From assembly GCA_964348275.1 (NCBI GenBank), contig CAYGBT010000014.1, forward strand, positions 1 to 64,000: a stretch of DNA of 64,000 bases. Reading direction: 5' to 3'. A program made the translations under genes and the position numbers. The notes beneath the pieces are model-generated. The model did not search any database and had not been told where the DNA came from. It worked only from the letters and a program-made list of their open reading frames with translations. Shown piece after piece: positions 60,966 through 64,000 of the stretch; the stretch's first letter is position 1, and each line of letters starts with the position of its first letter. This DNA comes from CSP1-5 sp964348275. GTDB lineage: Bacteria; Methylomirabilota; Methylomirabilia; Methylomirabilales; CSP1-5.

Positions 60966-61786
60966 ACCCCATTTTTTTCCTTAACCCCATTTTTTTCCCA
61001 CTAGTAACCCGAGCACGACGCCTGGACACGGTAGAGCGAGCGAACCGCCGCTTGAAGACGGTGGGGGTCTTGGCCCTGGGAGTGATGGCTGCCGTAGTAT
61101 TGATCGGGCAAGTCACGATCAGTCATGCTGGTTCGGAGGGAGCCGATGCCGGTCGGGCAGCCGTGAAACGAGATGGCGTGCCCGTCTACGCGCAGATGAC
61201 GACCAGTAGCGACGTAGTGAAAACCCTTCAGCGTGGGGCCATGGTGATGGTTGAGTTCTCCATGACCGGCGCCCAGGGAGCCTGGTGTCACGTGACCATA
61301 AACGGAACCACAGGCTACATGCGCTGCGAGGAGCTGGAGCGCGAACCAACGTCTCGCTGGCGGGAGGAACCTGCCCGCTCGCCCGGCACAGCCCGGTTGC
61401 CGCGGGAGCAGCGCCCCAGCGCGAGGGAAGCCCTCGAGCTACTGAGCAATAAGTACAACCCGCATTTCTGGATGCAAAAGCTCGGTTTCACTCCGCAACA
61501 GCGGGCCCACGCCTTTGAACTAGCCAACGAGACTGGCGTGACGGAATGTGACCGCAAATTTCAAGCAATTAGTCGCAAGTACGGCTGGGACCCCCGGTCT
61601 AAAGGTCCTACAGACTTCGAGAGCTGGACGAAAGTAATACGGGAGTGGGCACCGCATGACTTCGCATGTCGATCCCGGTTCGCGGAGTTCTGGAATCGGT
61701 TCGGGGAGACTATGACTCCTAAGCAGACGGCGGCGTTCGAGGAGGCGCAAAAGATGATCCCCGACATCCCCTATCTCACTCAATAG
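60935..61786 (+). CDS. SH3-like domain exported or membrane-anchored protein; N-terminus uncertain
   Basis: The frame is open from the gap-side repeats, but its first 24 codons only translate the TGACCCCATTTTTT repeats. Gene-like sequence begins at RARRLDTVERANRRLKTVG, then one membrane helix (VLALGVMAAVVLIGQVTI). Residues after about 75 form a bacterial SH3-type domain (RDGVPVYAQMTTSSDVVKTL, GAWCHVTINGTTGYMRCEEL), and the last 130 residues are helical with scattered cysteines (ECDRKF, DFACRSRFAEFW). No start codon with a ribosome site is visible; GTG 61061 or ATG 61085 are in frame. The element may have replaced the original start. Confidence 0.6.
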   Translation: MQDLTPFFPADPIFFLNPIFFPLVTRARRLDTVERANRRLKTVGVLALGVMAAVVLIGQVTISHAGSEGADAGRAAVKRDGVPVYAQMTTSSDVVKTLQRGAMVMVEFSMTGAQGAWCHVTINGTTGYMRCEELEREPTSRWREEPARSPGTARLPREQRPSAREALELLSNKYNPHFWMQKLGFTPQQRAHAFELANETGVTECDRKFQAISRKYGWDPRSKGPTDFESWTKVIREWAPHDFACRSRFAEFWNRFGETMTPKQTAAFEEAQKMIPDIPYLTQ

Positions 61787-61823
61787 GTGTAGCCTTCGAT
61801 GGCACCCGCCCATTCCCGCGGAT

Positions 61824-61976
61824 GGGGTTCGGGTCTCGAATCTTGACATTCCTCCGGGCGCGAGGAAACGGCAAGGGAACAAGTAGCCGGGATCACACCG
61901 GAAGTGTCTAAGGGACGTCGGGCGTCAGCTCGGCGCCCTTCGTTTTTCTAGCGTCAGGAAATGGGGTATGATGCGG
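61824..61976. repeat. 150-bp duplicated module, copy 2
   Basis: It matches 59737-59888 in order and spacing, again with CACACCGGAAGTGTCT, CTCGGCGCCCTTCGTTTTT and GGTATGATG. GGGCG...CGCCC followed by TTTTT terminates the SH3 gene transcript, and the trailing TATGAT may start the next gene. The 260-bp gap between these genes holds nothing else. Confidence 0.8.
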
Positions 61977-62047
61977 GGGAACGCGGAAGGCAGCCGGGTG
62001 AAAATTCGTCGAGTAGCTAGACGCAATTCAATATGGGAGGAATCATC

Positions 62048-62608
62048 ATGGGTCCAAACCGTAACACAGCATGCTCTCCCCCGCGAAGGAACCGGTACTT
62101 CCATGGGCAGCTTCTTTCGGCCGACGATTTCCAAGATGAGCAGACATACTTCAGGAATAAGCACTGCCTTCATAACCGTTTACTGCACGGCTCGGGCGTC
62201 GTCACGGGATTGAAGACATCGATGGGTCCGGATAGAATCCGGCTGGAGCCGGGACTTGCCCTCGACTGTTTCGGACGTGAAATTTGCGTCCCTCACGTGG
62301 TGGAATTCCGACTCCCCACCGCAGGGAGGGTTGCATACCTCGGACTCTGTTATATGGAGCAGGCTGTCCGGGCCACGCCCGTCATCGCCGTTAACGACAG
62401 CCCAGGAACACCACATGTAGAGGCAACACGGATCGAGGAGGGGTTCGAACTCCTCTGGGAATCGTCGAATACCTTCTCAGGCCACCGGAGACGTGGCGGT
62501 CGTTGGGAAGCCTGCGGAAAGGAACATAGTATACCCATTGCACGGCTGCGCCGCTCGCGGAGACGGTGGCGTCTCGATTCGAGGTTTCGACGACCTCAAG
62601 TGAGGTAG
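62048..62608 (+). CDS. Hypothetical protein with RYFHGQLLSADDF motif
   Basis: A 186-residue protein starting at ATG 62048 with GGAGGAATC upstream. The N-terminal part, RNRYFHGQLLSADDFQDEQT, then CLHNRLLHGSGVVTGLKTSM and RIRLEPGLALDCFGREICVP, matches a widespread pattern of uncharacterised proteins often encoded beside phage-tail-like or injection-system genes. A beta-rich C-terminal part follows and ends IPIARLRRSRRRWRLDSRFR. No tail genes are visible here, so the link is only by motif memory. It sits right after the second 150-bp module. Confidence 0.6.
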   Translation: MGPNRNTACSPPRRNRYFHGQLLSADDFQDEQTYFRNKHCLHNRLLHGSGVVTGLKTSMGPDRIRLEPGLALDCFGREICVPHVVEFRLPTAGRVAYLGLCYMEQAVRATPVIAVNDSPGTPHVEATRIEEGFELLWESSNTFSGHRRRGGRWEACGKEHSIPIARLRRSRRRWRLDSRFRRPQVR

Positions 62609-62642
62609 ACTTCCTCAAATGCGCGTGAAGTACTCTCAATCA

Positions 62643-62775
62643 AGGGGTCAAGTCTTTTGTCGACAAATTCCTCCCTGTTACGGCAAGCTCCCGGCAGGGC
62701 CCGCCCGCTGCGGATCGAATATCCTGGCGCCGTTCATCATTTCAATGCCCGGGGCAACGCCCGCCTAATGTACGT
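62643..62775 (+). mobile_element. RAYT element fragment B, start codon lost
   Basis: GGGGTCAAGTCTTTTGTCGA opens a relic matching fragment A over about 110 bp. The transposase start reads AGG instead of ATG at 62696, followed by ARPLRIEYPGAVHHFNARGN, then similarity ends near 62775. The remaining bases to 62930 show nothing recognisable. Confidence 0.8.
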
Positions 62776-62930
62776 CTGTTCCAATACGACCTCACCTCCC
62801 ACCATGTCAAATTGCCTACCAACCCAGCCTGAGGTATTCTAGTGTGAGCCATCAGTTCAGTGTAGTACGCGCACCGGTGCGGGCGGATTCCCACTTGAAG
62901 AGACGAGCCGAAAGATTCACAATCAAGACC

Positions 62931-62968
62931 TGTCAAATGTAAAGGTTACACCCCATATTCCTGCCGCA
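62931..62968. repeat. Flanking repeat, left copy (TGTCAAATGTAAAG...CCCCATATTCC)
   Basis: The 30 bases from 62931 match those from 63601 at 26 positions. Both share ATGTAAAG and CCCCATATTCC. The pair brackets the zinc-ribbon/membrane gene. Confidence 0.75.
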
Positions 62969-62988
62969 AGAGAGAATAAGTGGTGGCA

Positions 62989-63551
62989 ATGTCTTGGGAA
63001 TGCCCATGCGGCGTTTCTAACCGAGACTCAAGAACCAAGTGCAAGGCCTGTGGAACGCCGAAGGGGATGGTGTGGACACCTAAAGGTTTCCAGCCTCCAG
63101 AGGAAGCTCACCGTCTGGAGAAAGTGCATCAGGAAAAAAATCCCCGGGAGGTTTGGAGTGTTTCGAACGTGATCCGTCAAGCGTTCATCTGGGGGGAATA
63201 ATAGCAGGGATCTGCGGGGGAATATATCTCGCCTCTTTTAGAATCAGAGCAGGTCGGGAGGCCACGATAGCTCTGGTGAATTATTATTTCTACCTTCCAT
63301 GGAACTACTTGCCTACCTGGCATAGTACCGAAGGGTTGATTGGTCTTGGAATAGTCGTATTGTTTTTGTTCTTTGCGCTGATGGGTAGGCTGGAGGATTT
63401 ACCGAATTGGGTTCGCGAACCTCTCTCGACTGTTTTTGAAGGCATCTTTTTCGGTATCTTTCTCGGTCTGCTCATGGTTGCCGTTACTTTCTTCTTTTTG
63501 GTGTTTGCACATGAAGCCTCCCAATTCCTTCGCGGTCATGGTGTTTTGTAG
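62989..63551 (+). pseudogene. Zinc-ribbon plus membrane protein split by a frameshift in a G run
   Basis: The first frame (from ATG 62989) encodes a RanBP2-type zinc ribbon, SWECPCGVSNRDSRTKCKAC, and a linker reaching NVIRQAFIWGE before TAA. In the next frame, from the same GGGGGG at about 63191-63196, coding continues GGIIAGICGGIYLASF with at least three membrane helices (LIGLGIVVLFLFFALMG, FFGIFLGLLMVAVTFFFLVF) to 63551. Joined at the G run they give one natural protein of about 187 residues. The second frame alone has only a TTG start and a non-conserved-looking leader. A one-base indel, real or from assembly, is the likely cause. Confidence 0.65.
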
Positions 63552-63600
63552 GATCTCACGGGCTTAAAAGAGGCCCGGTCGGAAACACGAGTCCCAACCG

Positions 63601-63638
63601 TGTCACATGTAAAGCTTTGACCCCATATTCCGCGACGC
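63601..63638. repeat. Flanking repeat, right copy (TGTCACATGTAAAG...CCCCATATTCC)
   Basis: Partner of 62931-62968 in the same orientation, placed 50 bp after the membrane protein stop. The TTGACCCC core links it to the RAYT-type repeats elsewhere in the island. Confidence 0.75.
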
Positions 63639-64000
63639 CATATCCCTTGTCAGATTGATCCACAACCAACATGGATTGAACAAGAGAAATGGGTTTGGAA
63701 GCAGGTCTGTGGGGGGAAAATTGCCAACTTCCACGAGGGTGACGATTACGGTGACCAGCTGGACCCGAAAATTTCTGCAGGGTGGCTGAAAACGCGGGTG
63801 CTACGACCACCATTCCTGGAGATAATCCTTCTCCATGAGCCTTACCGGAGTGCTTTATCCCCTCACGGCGTACGTATAGAAGGGGCGTGGTTTGATGAGA
63901 CGGTCGACGTATCTGATGCGACCATTCCTTGTCCGTTGGGGCTGGAAAGATTCCGCTTTGAGGCAAGCGTCGATTTTACTCGATTGCGGATTGATAGTGT
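63621..64000 (+). CDS. Partial protein of unknown function, 5' truncated and running off the window
   Basis: An open frame from a TGA at 63618 to the window end has no ATG, GTG or TTG start in its early part. It reads WIEQEKWVWKQVCGGKIANF, LKTRVLRPPFLEIILLHEPY, GVRIEGAWFDETVDVSDATI and FRFEASVDFTRLRIDS. The alternating hydrophobic pattern of the last 50 residues suggests a pentapeptide-like beta-helix. The first codons lie within the flanking repeat, so the natural start was probably lost on insertion. Family unknown. Confidence 0.55.

Larger units (their letters stand above)
59895..61003 (+). mobile_element. RAYT (REP-associated tyrosine transposase) element with terminal repeats
   Basis: The intact transposase gene is bracketed by TAGGGGGTCAGGTCTTGCAA upstream and by ATTGCAAGACCTGACCCCAT downstream, an inverted pair. 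The right side continues as tandem TGACCCCATTTTTT-type units up to about 61003. These are the REP-type ends such transposases recognise. The right end includes the 100-N gap. Confidence 0.75.

Overview
The window is a high-GC bacterial chromosome fragment, probably a draft metagenome scaffold because it carries a run of exactly 100 N at 60827-60926. Nothing in it fixes the taxonomy. The HrcA/CIRCE control of groESL, the SpoIID-like protein beside queA-tgt-yajC, the bactofilin/M23 pair, the HD-GYP and HEAT proteins and the RAYT/REP elements suit a Gram-negative, high-GC, poorly cultured lineage. Methylomirabilota (NC10), Rokubacteria or a neighbour is a guess only.

Layout. 1-9.5 kb: a DUF3604 PHP-like hydrolase cut by the left edge; a TauE/SafE anion exporter; a membrane molybdopterin oxidoreductase in two genes (a fused four-cluster FeS/NrfD subunit and a catalytic subunit without a Tat signal); and PolX. 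9.5-21.6 kb: housekeeping genes, namely an inositol monophosphatase-like enzyme, alanine racemase, CIRCE-groES-groEL with a strong terminator, mtnA, slt, thiD, coaBC and a family 4 uracil-DNA glycosylase. 21.6-25.5 kb, minus strand: a CDGSH protein, an FAH-family enzyme, a sugar-kinase/HAD pair, and a 101-aa AhpD-like gene that appears broken by a TGA but reads as a CxxU selenoprotein with a SECIS-like hairpin just after the UGA. 25.5-40.5 kb: priA; a HEAT / HD-GYP / HEAT signalling cluster; a split glutamine-dependent NAD synthetase; ald; a DUF4388 protein; M23 peptidase plus bactofilin; a sirtuin; and two methyltransferases. 41.2-53.6 kb, all minus strand: a polyamine-type ABC transporter with a fused permease, then yajC-tgt-(NucS-like)-queA-spoIID-DUF2905-ruvB-ruvA and, beyond a terminator, a small exported protein-ruvC-yebC. 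aroF follows on the plus strand behind a terminator-like hairpin.

From about 54.9 kb the character changes. A degenerate tRNA-Val-like sequence and a likely integrase C-terminal tail mark the edge of an accessory island. Beyond them lie a ClpP-like serine protease with a -10 box almost on its start codon, several very small genes, a gene split by an in-frame TAG, a membrane-anchored OpuAC-like protein whose ligand domain is predicted to face the cytoplasm, one intact RAYT transposase with two decayed relatives, duplicated 150-bp modules, a gene frameshifted in a G run, and a 5'-truncated gene at the right edge. Repeats of the GGGGTCAAGTCTT / GACCTGACCCCA type punctuate the island and probably drove its decay.

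Intergenic spaces in the core part also hold unusual repeats: two heptanucleotide (GTTCAGA/GTTCACG-type) arrays with inverted halves, a five-tract G-run array, a duplicated TGTCGAACC-type repeat, and an unassigned structured-RNA-like block after the potABCD operon.
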